A stretch of 64,000 nucleotides of DNA from Hymenoscyphus infarciens (taxonomy: Eukaryota > Ascomycota > Leotiomycetes > Helotiales > Helotiaceae): assembly GCA_001414345.1 (NCBI GenBank), contig LLCB01000205.1, forward strand, positions 44,450-108,449, read 5' to 3'. This document shows positions 11,293 through 23,857 of the stretch, one piece after another. The notes beneath the pieces were generated by a model. The model worked only from the letters and a program-made list of their open reading frames with translations. It did not search any database and was not told the DNA's origin. Both the position numbers and the translations under genes were made by a program. Each line of letters starts with the position of its first letter. Position 1 is the stretch's first letter.

Positions 11293-14200
11293 CTTGAACC
11301 TTTCCGGGGGTCTGTTAACAGCATAAAGCAGTTATAGAGACGGACTCCCAAGAGGAAGCTAAGTCAGCTAGTCAATGGAGGAAGGTGGGATATGACATCC
11401 AACCTAGCCTGTTTTCATCGGGTAGTAAAAGATACCCCTCAATTTACCAGCTCTCCCATGTGATGGATAGGCACAACGTTGCTCAACACGATGAGATTGA
11501 AAAATGTAGCTAGCTGTTGAGGTCTGCTCTGCCATGCCGGCTGTACCTTGACGAGACGTCATTTCCCCAAGAAGCAGGTGGTTGAAAGGGAAGAACCATG
11601 CTTCGGATTTGCCGGATTTGATACGAACATAGCGCTCTATAACTCTACAACAGACTTGAGATTTTCGCCATAGTCCACGACCTTGTCGCTGTATAGAAAA
11701 AAACAATGTCACAATTCTTGTGAGATTAAAAAAGAATGAAGACAATAAATACCATGGGCATTCGTCGTCGTCAAGTCAGGTTCGGCCTAACATCGGGGCT
11801 CACAGACTTGGCATGAAGAGCGATTATACACGTGATATAAACGTGACTAAGAGAATCGTCGGGTCGGAAGCTGGGCAGTGAATAGAAAGGTGGGTATGTT
11901 TAGGGAGTTAAGCAAGAAGTAAGAGCTTGATAAAAGTTTTGCAGAGGAGTTTGCTGATAGGAGTTTGAATTTGAATTTAGTACTCGGGCTAGTATGTCCT
12001 CAGCTAATTTTCAGCTTAGTTTCTCGCTTAAACATAACCCCTTTTTTTCACCTCTACTATATATATATTATATAAAATTAAGTATTATTATATAAAAAGT
12101 AATCTAAATAAATACTCTATCCATAGAAATCATTATCCCCTCTATAATCTATAACCTTTTTAAGAGTCTTCCTTAACTTTATTATAATATTATCTATTAT
12201 ACTCTAAGATATCTAGTTCCACTCCTCCACCTATATACGCTTTAAATCTGCCTTATTCCTAGGTTATACTCTTCTCTTATATAGCTGCCTTTGTATATAT
12301 AACTATATCTACTCTATTAGGAAGAATAAAGAAGCTATTAAATAGAATAATAGTATAAAACCTCTTTAGTTACTCTATAAGAATATAGGCTAGTATTATC
12401 TATAACTAAGCGTATAACCTTGCCTCTCCCCTTCTTATATAACTCCTTATACTATAGAAAGAGCTTTAGCTTAAGATATCTCTTATAAAGCTAATACTAA
12501 TCTACTCCTCTCTTCCTCCTATCCTCTTACTTATATACTACCTTTTATAGGTAATTATATAATTTAGCTCTTCTTCTAGGTACTCTACGTCCTTTACTAG
12601 CCTAGTACCTCTTCTTTTCTCTTTCTTACTAATTAAATTCAGCCTTTATAAGGTATAGCTATACTATATTAGCCTTAGCTAAATACGCCTCTACGTTCTT
12701 AATCTCTTATATTATTTCTAGGTCGTATATATAATATAAACCTTAGTAAGAACCTAGGTAGATAGTACTAAAGAATTATCTATTAGAATACCTCTTAACT
12801 ATCTCAGATTATATATCTTTATAGTAGTATTCGTCTATCTTCTACTAGTACTAATTAGCTCCCTTATCTAGTTCTATACGTATTACTACGACGTCTATAA
12901 ATATAACTTTTAAGAGGTCTTTATCTAAGAGACGCTTTACTAATTTAATATATTATATTATAATTTTAGGTATAAGTTTAGACTTTAATCCTCCTCTTAT
13001 AAAGGAGTAACTAGTATTATATAAGACTTATTAAAATAATGATTTAGATAGGTTTTTACTCTTATCTCGGTTACCCTAAAGTCCTAGCTTATAAAGGTAT
13101 ATAATATTCGACTTTTAGCAAGACTCTTATAAATTAGTAACCTTTATAATAATCCTCCTTCGTAGCTTAGAGGTAAGTTTAATATACTAGCTAAGATAAG
13201 GCTTATTTTAAACATTTACCTTTATTTTAAGTCTTTAACCTCTTATATTACTATTCTAAGTATAGGTAGTATTATCTTTAGCCCTCTTTCTAATATCTCT
13301 AATACTACTCTTTAAAACAGATACGTAATCTAGATTATCTCGTATCTAAAGGAGTAACTCTTCCTTATTAGTATTCTATCTACTTCTACTAACAATAACA
13401 GTACACTACTAAACTAGGACCTCACGTCAAGAAGTCTTTCGCTTTAGAGCCTAGCAACCTTTAGATCTCCGGTGTTTTTTTACTATTATATATTATAGTT
13501 ATTAATTAATTATAAGAATAAAAGTAGGTGTGCAAGTAGTTTTAGCTTAGTTTTAGTGCTAAAAGCGCACTAAAAAGTGGTGACGAGCTGAGAGACGTTC
13601 AGAAAATACTACGCCTAGTAGATGTAGAAAATAGCCGAGCTATTCATATGTGACCCACCAATAGCATAAGAAGGTTTTTCAAGCTAATAGTAGGTGACCG
13701 ACCGATTGTACCAAGTACTTATTTTGCTATTCGTAAGCTACCTGGTATTAGCACTGAAAAATCACTAAATCTTTCATGGGTTACCTTAAAAAAGGGCTTA
13801 GAAATCACTTAAGCTATTTATAAGTTACTTATAAACGAAAGGCCTTGCAGCTATTTCCAGATTACCTCGTAATAGACACTAAAATAATTCAAGTTTGATT
13901 CAGAAATTCTCCCGAACCACATCTTTCAAACCGTGTTCTAGAACTTTTAGAATAACTCAACTAATTGAGGTAAGTTAGTCAGGGAAAGAGTGTAAGAGAA
14001 GAGAGAGAAGAAAGAAGCCCTTGACATTGGTTTCTAAATTACTTCAAGTTAACAGCAAAGCAAAATATAAAGCATCTAAAACGATCCTCGATGTGATATT
14101 TACTTTATTTTCACTGTAAACCTGGATATCTACAGTTAGTTCAGAATCGGTATATTATTCAGTTCAGAGCAATGTCTGAAGTCATTGAAATCTTCCACGG

Positions 14201-14554
14201 GAGAGGATTTAAAAGTAGGAATTTTAGAACAACGAGTTGATAGCTTGCTACAGACAAATAAACTGATAGATAATAAAAGGAAATTATAGAGTGGGATACT
14301 TTATTCTCAAATTCTGCGGTAATTCCCCAAAAGAAACAAACTGCCTTCCATACTTCTCGCGCATTTGTGAACTCAACTTGAAAGCACAATTCTTCCAACC
14401 CTTCCAACCCCCCCAAACCTAAAAATATCTATCCATGGAAGGAAACACCAGGTGTTCTACGAGACTTCGAAGGCCCAAGGTCGCAAGTTGAGTTGGAGTT
14501 AAAAGATTCGGCCGCTACAATAAAGAACTGGCACGTTGGAGGGTCCTGATTCTA
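11293..14554. other. Gene-free block with AT-rich decayed sequence
   Basis: About 3.3 kb without a supportable gene. 11293-11990 is of ordinary composition (promoter of the hydrolase gene). About 12040-13500 is extremely TA-rich with stops in all frames, entered separately. 13560-14150 returns towards normal composition but encodes nothing convincing. Confidence 0.6.
12040..13500. mobile_element. Heavily mutated AT-rich relic, probably RIP-degraded transposon
   Basis: About 1.45 kb made almost entirely of TA-, AT- and CTT-rich sequence with few CpG, sharply bounded by normal sequence on both sides. No frame stays open and TpA is extremely common, which is what repeat-induced point mutation leaves in Pezizomycotina transposons. 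No terminal repeats were found with confidence. A 22-base stretch containing AGCTTAGTTT occurs at about 12010 and again at about 13540 in direct orientation with several mismatches, too weak to call LTRs. The element class is unknown. Confidence 0.5.
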
Positions 14555-15101
14555 TCACGCCACCGGTGTAGGTTCAGGGAAAAGGGTGATCGTCGTGGTA
14601 ACGGGAAGATAGCAGCGCACGTCTTTGACCACATACCCAAACATGAAACGATCCGTGAGGTTGTATTCCACACTGGACCCTTTGAGGGTCTGCGGCGTGG
14701 TGGTGCCCTTCATACCGAGGTCGCAGTTCGTGCCCTCTGGGATGTTTGCTTTCCATAGTACGGGTGATTGTAAAAAGGGCTTCCCGTTGTCGTCGAGAGC
14801 TAAGGTGTGTGAGTAGTGGTTTTGCAGTGGAATTTTTTGGGCAATATCATGCGTACTTACCACCGGCTTCGTATAAGTATAGGATATTTAGAAGCGGGAT
14901 TGTGGACATTCTGGGCCGAAGATCCTTTTCTAAATCGTCTTTCTTCATGTAGTCCCAGTCATCCCAAGAACCTTTCGCGTAATCTGCAAATGTAATAACT
15001 GGCAAAACCGTTGTGACATCTCGTTTGTGGGTTTCAGCCTGGGGGAGGGCTTGCGCAAGAGATGCGAACAAAATTATAGAGGCACTGCATAAAGTCTTCA
15101 T
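14555..15101 (-). CDS. Small secreted protein SSP-1
   Basis: 161 residues in two exons (15101-14861, 14799-14555) split by a 61-nt phase-1 intron (GTAAGT...CTTAG). The N-terminus is a good signal peptide ending near 'LAQALPQ', followed by a Lys-Arg pair (HKRDVTT), a possible Kex2 pro-site. The mature part is about 140 residues with only two cysteines (NCD, RCY) and a Thr-rich C-terminus. There is no recognised domain. A second copy with the same intron position lies at 30207-30712 on the other strand. They share the leader, 'RDVTT..PV.TFA...GSWD', 'ALDDN', 'LW..NIP...NC' and a terminal 'TTTI' run. Small secreted proteins of this kind in plant-associated fungi are often effector candidates; nothing in the sequence shows a function. 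Confidence 0.7.
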
Positions 15102-16925
15102 TTTTCGAAGCAGTGAGTTGCCGTGTTCTTTTTTTGTGTGGATTGGGATATAGTGGAAGTGATTGTAACGGTGTGTCTGCTTTGTGGCTCTGGGAATGTA
15201 AAATAACGGAAGAGAATCCCGTTCTTATAGGGAATAATTTACACTAAAACACTTGGGTTCCCATCTCGCACACTGCCACTGTCCGTCCAACTTTTCGTTT
15301 TCTTATGGCTTATACTTGTACATAAAAACAAACCTCAAGTGAGGCTTTTTCTAGCCTGATAGGTCGTGGAGGTGCTTGAGTCCCCAACATTTTGGGGCTT
15401 AGTAGCTTGGTTATTCTATGAACCCACACGACCCCTCAGTCATTGGTGTTGGCTGCCCGTGTTTGACGAAATTTCAGATGCGCTGCTCTAGTTTTCTAAG
15501 AAGTGTTGGTTGGGGCTATGTGTTGGACCTGAAGTTGGACCTTTTAAGTTGTACACGCCACGTTGGTGTAATGCGTTAGCGCCTACTGAAGCCCCCTCTT
15601 AACCGAGTATTCAACTTCAACCCAAAAATAGTTCAAGAGAGAGGTTTCTATGTTATTTGGAGCTTAGTTAGTTGTTTCAGTTGTTTCGGTCACGACCCAA
15701 GACAGTCAGTGGTCGTTTACTAGTTTGAATTTTCGTTTTACATATAGTTGATAGGTCTGCACAATGAATAAACAAATAAGCGACCTCATATTCATCATTC
15801 GTATGCGTAGATGATTTGCTATCCGCTATTCGTAGTCTACGTACTTCTAGAGAACAGAAAATTTGTGAAGAATTTATAAATGTCAGAAATGATTGAGACC
15901 GAAACCAAGACCGAGATTTTTTCTTTTCTAGGCCTCTAAGTACTTATCCCCCCGTAATCATACTTTAATTATTTACGGGAGCTTAACGGGATTTAGTACG
16001 CCTTATATACGAATATTCGTGAATACAAGTGTTATATTCGACATTGGTATCAGTAGTAAAAGTACTACTTGTAAATATCTTCGCACTTTATATAAATTAC
16101 TAAATATTTACAAAGAGTAGTAGAGAGAAATTTACGAATAAAGAAGTGAATAATATCAGTATACTAAAGATGAACAGAAGCAACAAACCACAAACATCCT
16201 AATAAACTAGCGGAGGCAATTCAGTCTAATACTTAACTAGACGTATGCAGCCCGAGACGATGATAGCTTACTCGTAGCTTACTCGTCTCTTTGTGGATTA
16301 CTCGCTCTCTGGTGGCTTACTAGTATTCTCGTAGCTTACTTTCTTGTGGCTTATTTACAGTTTCGTAGCTTACTTGGAGCTTTCGTATGCCTTGCTTGTT
16401 CTCTTGTCACTTACTTGTCATCTACTGGCTTACTTGTACTCTTGTAGCTTTTACAAGGATTATTTAGTAGCTTACTCATAGTTCGCGGCTTCATCGTTAT
16501 TTGGTAGCTTACTCGTAGTTTACCGGTGGCTTACTCGCGGCTTACTCGCGGATTATTTCCCTTTTTCATGCTTTCAATTGGGTTTTCACAATTCATCACA
16601 AGTACTACACTGATTTCAGAATTCCAATATTCCAGGAGCACAATTATTAAGTCCCCCCATCAATCCTCGTATATGTACTAAAGACGAATTCCACCCTGGT
16701 CTTTAAAAAACGCCCCGCTCCAAGTCGAGCAAGTGAGTAAAAAGGTACAACGAAAATCGTCAAAAGCCCTCCTCCCAAATCCCAATCCTTTCATGACTCC
16801 ATAAATGAAAATCGCTAACGCCCATATCATCGTTATTTCATCAGTTCGGTCCTTGTCCTTGTTCCCTACCATCTCTCCCACTTCTCGTATTCCCCTTTTC
16901 TCAACTCTATTCTGGATCGCTGCTC
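15102..16925. other. Gene-free region with minisatellite
   Basis: 1.8 kb between divergently placed genes. It holds AT-rich stretches (about 15940-16160) and the GTAGCTTACTCG minisatellite entered separately. No coding sequence is supported. The reading at 16678-16881 is only the 3' flank of the next gene. Confidence 0.55.
16255..16560 (-). repeat. AGTAAGCYAC minisatellite, array A
   Basis: About 300 bases contain more than a dozen imperfect copies of GTRGCTTACTCG (reverse complement CGAGTAAGCYAC), spaced 11-30 bases apart by short variable sequence. The same motif, reverse-complemented, forms arrays at 31660-31900 and 35425-35590. Only the core is conserved and the spacers differ. Confidence 0.75.
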
Positions 16926-19725
16926 CTATGGCTTCACATTCTCCCGTCCAGGCGCCGCAGGCACAGGCTGTGGAATGACAACCTCTTTCGCTTCTGTTGC
17001 TTGGGTAGATGGCTGATTCTGATCTTGAGCCACTAGGGGAGCCGCAACCATGGTTTGGGATTCAATTGGGATCTTCTGGAATTCCATAGGTTCTGTTTTA
17101 GGAACTGCTGGGGTTGTCGACTCAGTTGACGGAGCTGGTGTGGGGACAGGGACGTTTGCTGATGAGGTAGTTTCTGTCAGAGCAGGTTTGTCGGTAGAAG
17201 TAGGTTTTTCCGTCGAAATTGATTTCTCGTCTGAACCTGCCCTCGAGAGAGGGTTAGGTTTCTCGATGGAGGGAGTGGTTGCCTTCTCAGCATCGGGCAA
17301 AGAAACCAACCCTTCTTCTCTGCATGTGCCGTTTTCGCATATTAAAATTCGTGGTTTGCCATCCAACCCAAAGTTTTTCAAAAGTTCATTTCTCTCCCTC
17401 AACCACTTATTCTCCCCATTAACTCTTGTGAAAGTCCCTAACGCACCGCGTGGCTGCTTCTCAAAAGCCTTAATCTTTGTATCCGCAATCCCATCACCAC
17501 TCACAACGACCCCCTTGACACCCAAATGATCAGCCACAAGTGAAGGCATGAAAGAAGCAAAGAGCCAGGGGTATTGCATAAGTTCTGATTCGAAAGAGGC
17601 GATTGTTTCTTTGCCTTTCTTGGCGTAGGTCGTATCATTTAGGAGATTGGAGAGTCGGTAGAGGTTGGAGGAGGAGATGCCGTTCGTAGAGGGTTCGCTA
17701 GTGTCCATTCCGTCTTTTAAACGGAGGATTACGTGGGGTGCTGAGTAGCTGGTGGAGAAGAAGGCGCCGGTTCCGGATTCGTCGTAGAATTGGGAGATTT
17801 GAGATTCTGTATGTTGTTAGTCAGAGGAACGAGGGCAGAAATTTGGGTGGAGTTGAAATTCCGACTTACGCTGCAAATCATCGGCCCAATGAAGCCATTC
17901 TTCATTAAAGGTGGTTTCATATAAATCAATCAGACCGTCAATTAGGAAAGCATAGTCATCTGCAAACCCAGTAGTATCTCCACGTCCTTCCCGCCACACT
18001 CTGTATAAAGTTTTTGTTGGTGCATCATAAAGCTTATCCTTGATGAAAGTTGCGGCCTTGAGTGATGAAGCCAAATATTTCTCGGAGTTCTCTGGATCAA
18101 ACCCCTTGATGACAGCTGCGGTTCGAGCTAATGCACCAATCGCAATTCCGTTCCAACTCACAACAACCTTGTCATCTAATTCTGGTCTAACACGCTCCTT
18201 TTCTCTGTGCGCTAATAACGCAGCCTTTCCATCCTTGATGATTTTGACTACTTCTGTCTCCTTCATGCCATATGTACTTGCAAGTGTTGTCGGTGTGTTT
18301 GTAATGGCAAGAACATTTTGGTCCAAGAACTCATCATGAGAATCATTTTCCGCAGATACATTCCCGTGGCCACTAACATTGAAAAATGCGGACAAAATAG
18401 GTTCAGCTTGAGGTCCCAAGACATTTTCAAACTCCCGATTTGTCCACACGTAGAAAGCACCCTCGCGTTTTTCCGAGTCTCCTTTTTTGTAGTAACTATC
18501 GGCATCCTCACTTGAGTAGAATCCACCTTCACGATGACCCAGAGTTGTAGTGAGATATGTGCAAATATCATAAACCACTCCGAGCAATTCGGGATCTCGT
18601 GATAATAAGAAGGCGTCTAGATAAATGTGAAGTAGTTGGGCGTTATCGTAGAGCATCTTCTCAAAATGAGGTAAAGACCAATCTGCTGTGACAGAGTATC
18701 TGCAAAATCCATAACCAATATGATCATGAATTCCACCTCTTGCCATTTTCCGCAGTGTTGATATTGCCATATTTTCTGCATTTTGACCCCCGAGTCCTCC
18801 AATCACATCTAGGACAATCGAAGGATATTGACCAAGCCGCAGAAGGAATGAGAGTTTTGCTGGGGTGGGGAACTTTGGTGCTGATCCAAATCCGCCATTA
18901 TTAGGGTCGTAAGTTGAAATGAAATTCCGGTATGCTTCCTCCAACAATTCAATATCAAGTGCTTCTCCCCCCTCTCCCAATCTATCTCCAAGTGTACCTT
19001 CTTGTGCAAAGTCTTTGAGTTGTTGTAATATCCGCGAAGAGTCTTGTCGACATCTATCTTCCTGTTCCTTCCAAACCGTTGAAAGCTTGTTTAAAATTCC
19101 GAGAAAATCAACCTGGTCTTCATGAGAGATTGTACTGCTCGTTGGTCCAGGCCAATATGTTCCGCCAAAAATAGGCTCGAGATCTGGAGTGACGAAGACA
19201 TTCAAAGGCCAGCCCCCAGAACCAGTTGTAGCTTGCACAAAATTCATATAAATTCGATCGATATCCGGTCGTTCTTCGCGATCGATTTTGATGGGGATAA
19301 ATTCGGTATTGAGGATCGCTGCGATTTCGTCGTTCTCGAAGGACTCCCGTTCCATTACATGGCACCCTACTTTGTTAGTATCTGTATATTTATCGAGGAT
19401 ACGCCAACTTACAATGACAGGCACTATAGCCAATGCTCACAAACAAGAGTTTATTTTCCTTCCTAGCCAAATCAATAGTTTCCTCCCCCCATATCTGCCA
19501 TGCGACAGGGTTCGAAGAATGCGCCCTCACATACGGACTTCTACTCTCTCCAGCCCTATTAACCAGCACAACTTTCTGCTTCTTCTCCTTCGGAACAGAA
19601 ACAGGTGCATTCCCACTCGGATTCTCATTAAGTGCCTGTCCTAAACTCTTTCCGTCCCCATCCACCCCACGAAGATGTGCCGCCATCAGTGCCGCCATCA
19701 TGGCCACGTACGATTTCGGGAGCAC
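16926..19725 (-). CDS. Thioredoxin-domain protein of the SSP411/YyaL (DUF255) family
   Basis: 896 residues in three exons (19725-19413, 19366-17870, 17806-16926). Introns are 46 nt (GTAAGT...GTAG) and 63 nt (GTAAGT...ACAG). The first intron splits the Trp codon of the thioredoxin-like motif, giving YSACHWCHVMERESF once spliced. The N-terminal thioredoxin-fold DUF255 region has 'GWPLNVFVTPDLEPIFGGT'. A six-hairpin (alpha/alpha)6 region follows, with 'GGIHDHIGYGFCRYSVTADW', 'PHFEKMLYDNAQLL' and 'SWNGIAIGALAR', as in human SPATA20. The biochemical role is not established; a redox or sugar-epimerase-like activity has been proposed for the family. Unusually, the C-terminus carries about 130 residues of Ser/Thr/Pro-rich, Lys-Pro-repeated sequence. 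The start is the first ATG of the open frame; a start at 19704 or 19701 or an upstream exon is possible. Confidence 0.88.
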
Positions 19726-20415
19726 CGTGTGCGATGGTATGCAGAATGTGGAGTATCGAGGAGAGAACTGGAATCAAGGTTTGACCTTCTATTTCGAACC
19801 CTTGTTCTGCTTGTGCTTGTGACCGTAAGATCCGGCTTTGATGTCGTGCGTGGGTGGGGTAAGTTTTTTTGGTGGGGGTTGCGATTTCGATACAGATTGT
19901 GCTTGGGAGGAGTTGCTGTGTCGAAATTTGGTCCAGAAATATGCGAATGGAACTCCTAGAGCCAGGTAAGAGGAGCCAATGCTTGTGCAAAGGGAGGCAA
20001 GGGGACATTCAAGAGTATCAACAACATTGGTGAGGTTGTTGACCTGATGAAAAGCTTGAGATAAGCCGCGAGCTGAAGGTCCGTGTAAGGCCCGAATGAG
20101 CCTCGGAGCTTGGAAGATTTTCCTTCTTTAAAATGTCTATAAAATTATACAATGTGCAGGTTCTGTATCAAAATACTCTAGCTCAAAAGCTACGGGATCA
20201 ATCTCTTCTTAGTTTCCCTACGAATTTCGTTTGTTACTCATTATTTGCTGTCTTGTATTACCTATCTATCTAGCTATGGGTGTATCTATTTGATTGGATG
20301 GCAGAATTACAGAATTCACGAAGGCACGAAGCTGTCCAGACCAAACGCTCAATATCCATCCATATTGATAGTTTTCTCGAGTCAACATCTTCCAAAGCCA
20401 AACCATCTCTCCAAA
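19726..20415. promoter_or_regulatory. Divergent promoter region, SSP411 and VOC genes
   Basis: 690 bases between two outward-facing starts. No gene is supported. The minus-strand reading to 20008 overlaps the first SSP411 exon in another frame and looks like a shadow. Confidence 0.5.
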
Positions 20416-20826
20416 ATGGCACCCCCAACCCTCCGCATCGCGCGTCCAACAAACGACCTCTCCTCCCTCTCCAAATTCTACATCCAAGGCCTCGGCCTCA
20501 CAAAACTCTCCTCCTTCGAAGACCACGCCAATTTCGACGGCATAATCCTCGGCCATCCAGACTACCAATGGCACCTAGAATTCACACACCAACATGGGGT
20601 GACAGTCGCACGGGCGCCCGGTAAAGAGAATCTACTCGTGTTCTACGAACCAGACAGGAAACTTTGGGAAGAAGCTGTCAAGAGGTTGGAAGAGGCCGGG
20701 GGAGTGAGAGTTGAGAGTGAGAATCCTTATTGGGAAATGGTTAGGGCTACGTTTGAGGATCCTGATGGGTGGAGGGTTGTACTGCAGAATACTTCGTGGC
20801 CTGTGAGGGAGGGGGAGATGGGTTGA
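20416..20826 (+). CDS. VOC-superfamily (glyoxalase/bleomycin-resistance-like) protein
   Basis: 136 residues, single exon. It has one vicinal-oxygen-chelate module: a first half 'LRIARPTNDLSSLSKFYIQG' with the typical FY...GL turn, a middle strand 'YQWHLEFTHQHG', then 'ENLLVFYEPD', 'WEEAVKRLEEAGG' and the closing 'TFEDPDGWRVVLQN'. A His in the middle strand and a late Asp/Gln could serve as metal ligands, but the pattern is not that of a true glyoxalase I. The closest style is the YycE-like subgroup of unknown substrate. It is cytosolic, with no signal. The start follows a C-rich leader; longer upstream readings look like UTR. It is transcribed divergently from the SSP411 gene. Confidence 0.8.
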   Translation: MAPPTLRIARPTNDLSSLSKFYIQGLGLTKLSSFEDHANFDGIILGHPDYQWHLEFTHQHGVTVARAPGKENLLVFYEPDRKLWEEAVKRLEEAGGVRVESENPYWEMVRATFEDPDGWRVVLQNTSWPVREGEMG

Positions 20827-21990
20827 GGGGATTTGTTTTGTTGGAGTGACTATTTTTGGACTTGAGTCGAGAATGCACTCTACCTAGCTATCTACTCTCC
20901 TACCCCGCGTTGGGCGAGAAAAGAAGGGATAGTCGAGGTTCGGGTCGTGCCTTCCTTCCTTGCTCTCGTCGGGGTTGTGGCAAGAGGAAGGATCCTAGGA
21001 CCTTGATAGGGCCAGACTCAGAATTATCTTCCTAGCTGAATTGTTGCACATCGCAAGGAGGCATTTCGGAAATCCCAAAAACACGGAACGCTAGCCAGAG
21101 ACGAGAGGATGCGCCCTGGTGCAGAATCTCGAAATCTAGAATGCTCTTTTACCTAGCTTTGTTGCATGTCGCAAATAATTTCACCGCGATCCGCTGGAAA
21201 AGGAAGCGTCGAGACAATCGGATCTGAGCTAGTCTGGTGACCCGAAGCCAGGGCTGAGAAAAGACCGCATGTAACGAGGCTGCGGGTATCGCAATTCAAG
21301 CGTTAACTTCGAGAACTTGGTGTCGTCGTGGATGTGCAATACCAGGCAAATCTCTTGGTTTCCAATATAGAAGAAGTTGGCTGTCCTGGAGGGTTTAAAA
21401 CCCCCTCAGAGGAATAAGAAAATGGCTTATTCACAAAGTAAGGTTGAGTCCTGAGCCAAGTGGAGTGTCAGGTAGTCGCTCTTCTCGCAAAATCAAGGTC
21501 GAGGAAACAGCGACATTTTTCTAGGTCTGTGTGGTCTGACAGCATTCCCATGCATTCCCATGCATTCCCATCAGAAATTTGACTGCTTTTACAATACTGA
21601 ACCCACAAACCTCTAGTTGCTCCTTGCTCTCCCAGTTATGCTTTTTCTTCTATGACGTGTTTTATTTCGGTCGCGGTAGTATAAAACCATCAGATATATT
21701 TTCCACCCTTGGACGTTCAATTACCTCTTACATGACGGCAGTGCAAAACTCCGACTTGTAGAGGTGAGAAGTAAGGAGGGACATTATGTCCCGGCCACAA
21801 TGGTGGTTGGGTTTGAGTCAGAGACGAACGACTGGAGATGGGCTGTATATCAGTGGACAAGTCGTGCCTTCCCTTCTTACTCTCGTGACGGCGCAGGACA
21901 GAAAGTCAAGTTTGGGGAGAGGAAAAAGAGCCAAACGGAAAGTGAACCAAAATCTTTCTCATTCTCATCTAGAAACAAACTTCTTTAAAT
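20827..21990. other. Intergenic, no gene seen
   Basis: 1.16 kb between converging genes. A short tandem triplet of GCATTCCCAT lies near 21542-21571, and a copy of the GTCGTGCCTTCC motif at about 20949 and 21866. Otherwise I see nothing. Confidence 0.5.
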
Positions 21991-23857
21991 CTATCTCCCA
22001 AAAATAATCAAAACTCCTGCCACCACACCAGCACCCCCACCCATCTTCAACGCCCATCCTAGAGAATCAACAGGATCCATCCCTCTAATCGCCCAAAACA
22101 ACAAACTACATAACCCACTCGCCAAGATCTGCGGCGCCGAAATAGCAACATTAAAAACACTCATCAACGTCCCCGTCTCATCTTCTCCCACTTCCCCTTC
22201 ACTCTCCCCCGCTTCCCTCATAGCAGCAATCTCAGCACTCATCATCGCCATGGGAACCCATTGTGTAAGTGCCCATGAGATTCCCACGATGGAAACCATG
22301 AATGTCCCGCCGAGGGTGTTTGTTATTAAGCTGGTGGAGAACATGCAGAGGGCGAAGAGGACTTGGGAGAGGAGCCAGAGGGTTGGGAGGGTGATTGAGA
22401 GGTAGGATGTTAGGGTTTTGAGGAGGTGGGGGGATGTTGATATTGGTTTTGAGGTTCGGGTGATGGGGAGGATTGGGAGGAGTATTGAGGATGCGAATGA
22501 GACGATAGCGAAGAAGAGGTAGGCGCGGACTCCGCTGGAGTTGGGGTGGCTTTGAAGGGTCGTCTTGGTGCTGTGTTGGGAGTCGAGGGCTGATATGTAT
22601 CTATAGGTTGTTAGCGAGAGAACATAATAGTATTGAGAACTCTACCAAAGATGTGGAAAAATTATACAAATTTTCCGATAACGTTAAGGAGAACTAGGAA
22701 ACCAGATTTTTGGCTTATCAAGACATTCTCGTACAATATTTCGAGTTGTCCCATAATATCTAGAGTAATAAGGGAGAGGGTTCTCCGAACAAAGCCCAGG
22801 TATCTTGAATAACTTGCCATGAGATGTGAGGCACTTACGTTGTGTTGTAGAACAAAAACGGAAACCATCCCAACCAAGAAGCAAATTGAACAACACAGAT
22901 GTGCCTAACACTCTTCGGCATCCGTCTCGTCGTCATCAACAACCGTTTCAGCAGCTTCGAAGGCTTCAAACTCCGTTTAACCCTAACCACCTGCGGTGAA
23001 ATCTCCCTCTCACTCGCAAAAGCCAAACAAGGAAGATTCGTAATCACCAGACTCAAGCTGGTAATAATACACAACATCTCGAAAGTCCGATCCTGATACC
23101 TCGCAATCAACCAGCCATCCAACAAATACGTAGCGATTCCTCCAAGTCCCGTAAATCTTCCAAGCCAAGCACTAGCTTGACTCTGTTGATGACTAGGACA
23201 TGCGTCTATAACCAGTGCTCTCAAACCAACTTGTATCGGCTGCAAGCTCAAGTTAAGTATGCACACCCAAAAGATGACGAAACCCCGAGCCATATTGATA
23301 GTAACGTGTGCCCCGATGTATTCCCTTCCTATCCAGTTATAGAATTTTGCGGCTGCGAATCGCATTACTGCCATGGAAAGCATGGAGAGGACGGCGCCGA
23401 TTATTCCGGCTACGATGAAGGGCTTTCGTTTTCCATATTGACTGGTGGATTGGTCACTTATTGTGCCGATGAAGGGTTGAATGAAGGTTCCGGCCAGAGG
23501 ACCGGCTGCCCATATCAGGGCTGTTGTTGATCGTGAGAATCCGAGGGACAGTAGATATGGCGTGCCATTCGCCAAAAGAAGAGACCACACATTTTGGAGA
23601 CTGCGGAGTATAAAATTAATTACCACTCCTCCCCAGATTTGATAGCTTTTTGCTCACCCAAAGGTTCCGCACGTCAACAGAATGATGTGTTTCGTGCTGA
23701 CGCTCTTCACCTCATTCCCGCCATTTTCCGACCACGATGATTCCCTCGCATTGCCGTTCTCGTGTAGACTCTCATCCGGAAGGTTGTTAATGTTATCAAT
23801 AGACGACCTCCCCGATTCCGTCAGCAAATGAGCCGTAGCTTCCGGTTCTGACTCCAT
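21991..23857 (-). CDS. SUT-type MFS sugar transporter
   Basis: 523 residues in three exons (23857-23658, 23600-22839, 22600-21991). Introns are 57 nt (GTGAGC...GCAG) and 238 nt (GTAAGT...TATAG), the latter long for this window. The soluble acidic N-terminus (about 60 residues) is followed by about 12 membrane segments. The loop after TM2 reads 'GTISDQSTSQYGKRKPFIVA', matching the SUT/GPH family signature (GxxSDxxxxxxGRRRPFI) of plant and fungal sucrose and alpha-glucoside:proton symporters. The 'GPLAGTFIQPFIG' segment before it and 'FYNTTYISALDSQ' at the exon 2/3 junction fit too. It is likely a plasma-membrane uptake transporter for a disaccharide; the substrate is not readable from sequence. 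I chose the start at 23857; an in-frame ATG at 23929 is possible. Confidence 0.87.

Noticed and set aside
12008..13561. Possible LTRs around the AT-rich block (shared AGCTTAGTTT)
   Set aside because: The match is about 22 bases with several mismatches and is not flanked by a target duplication.
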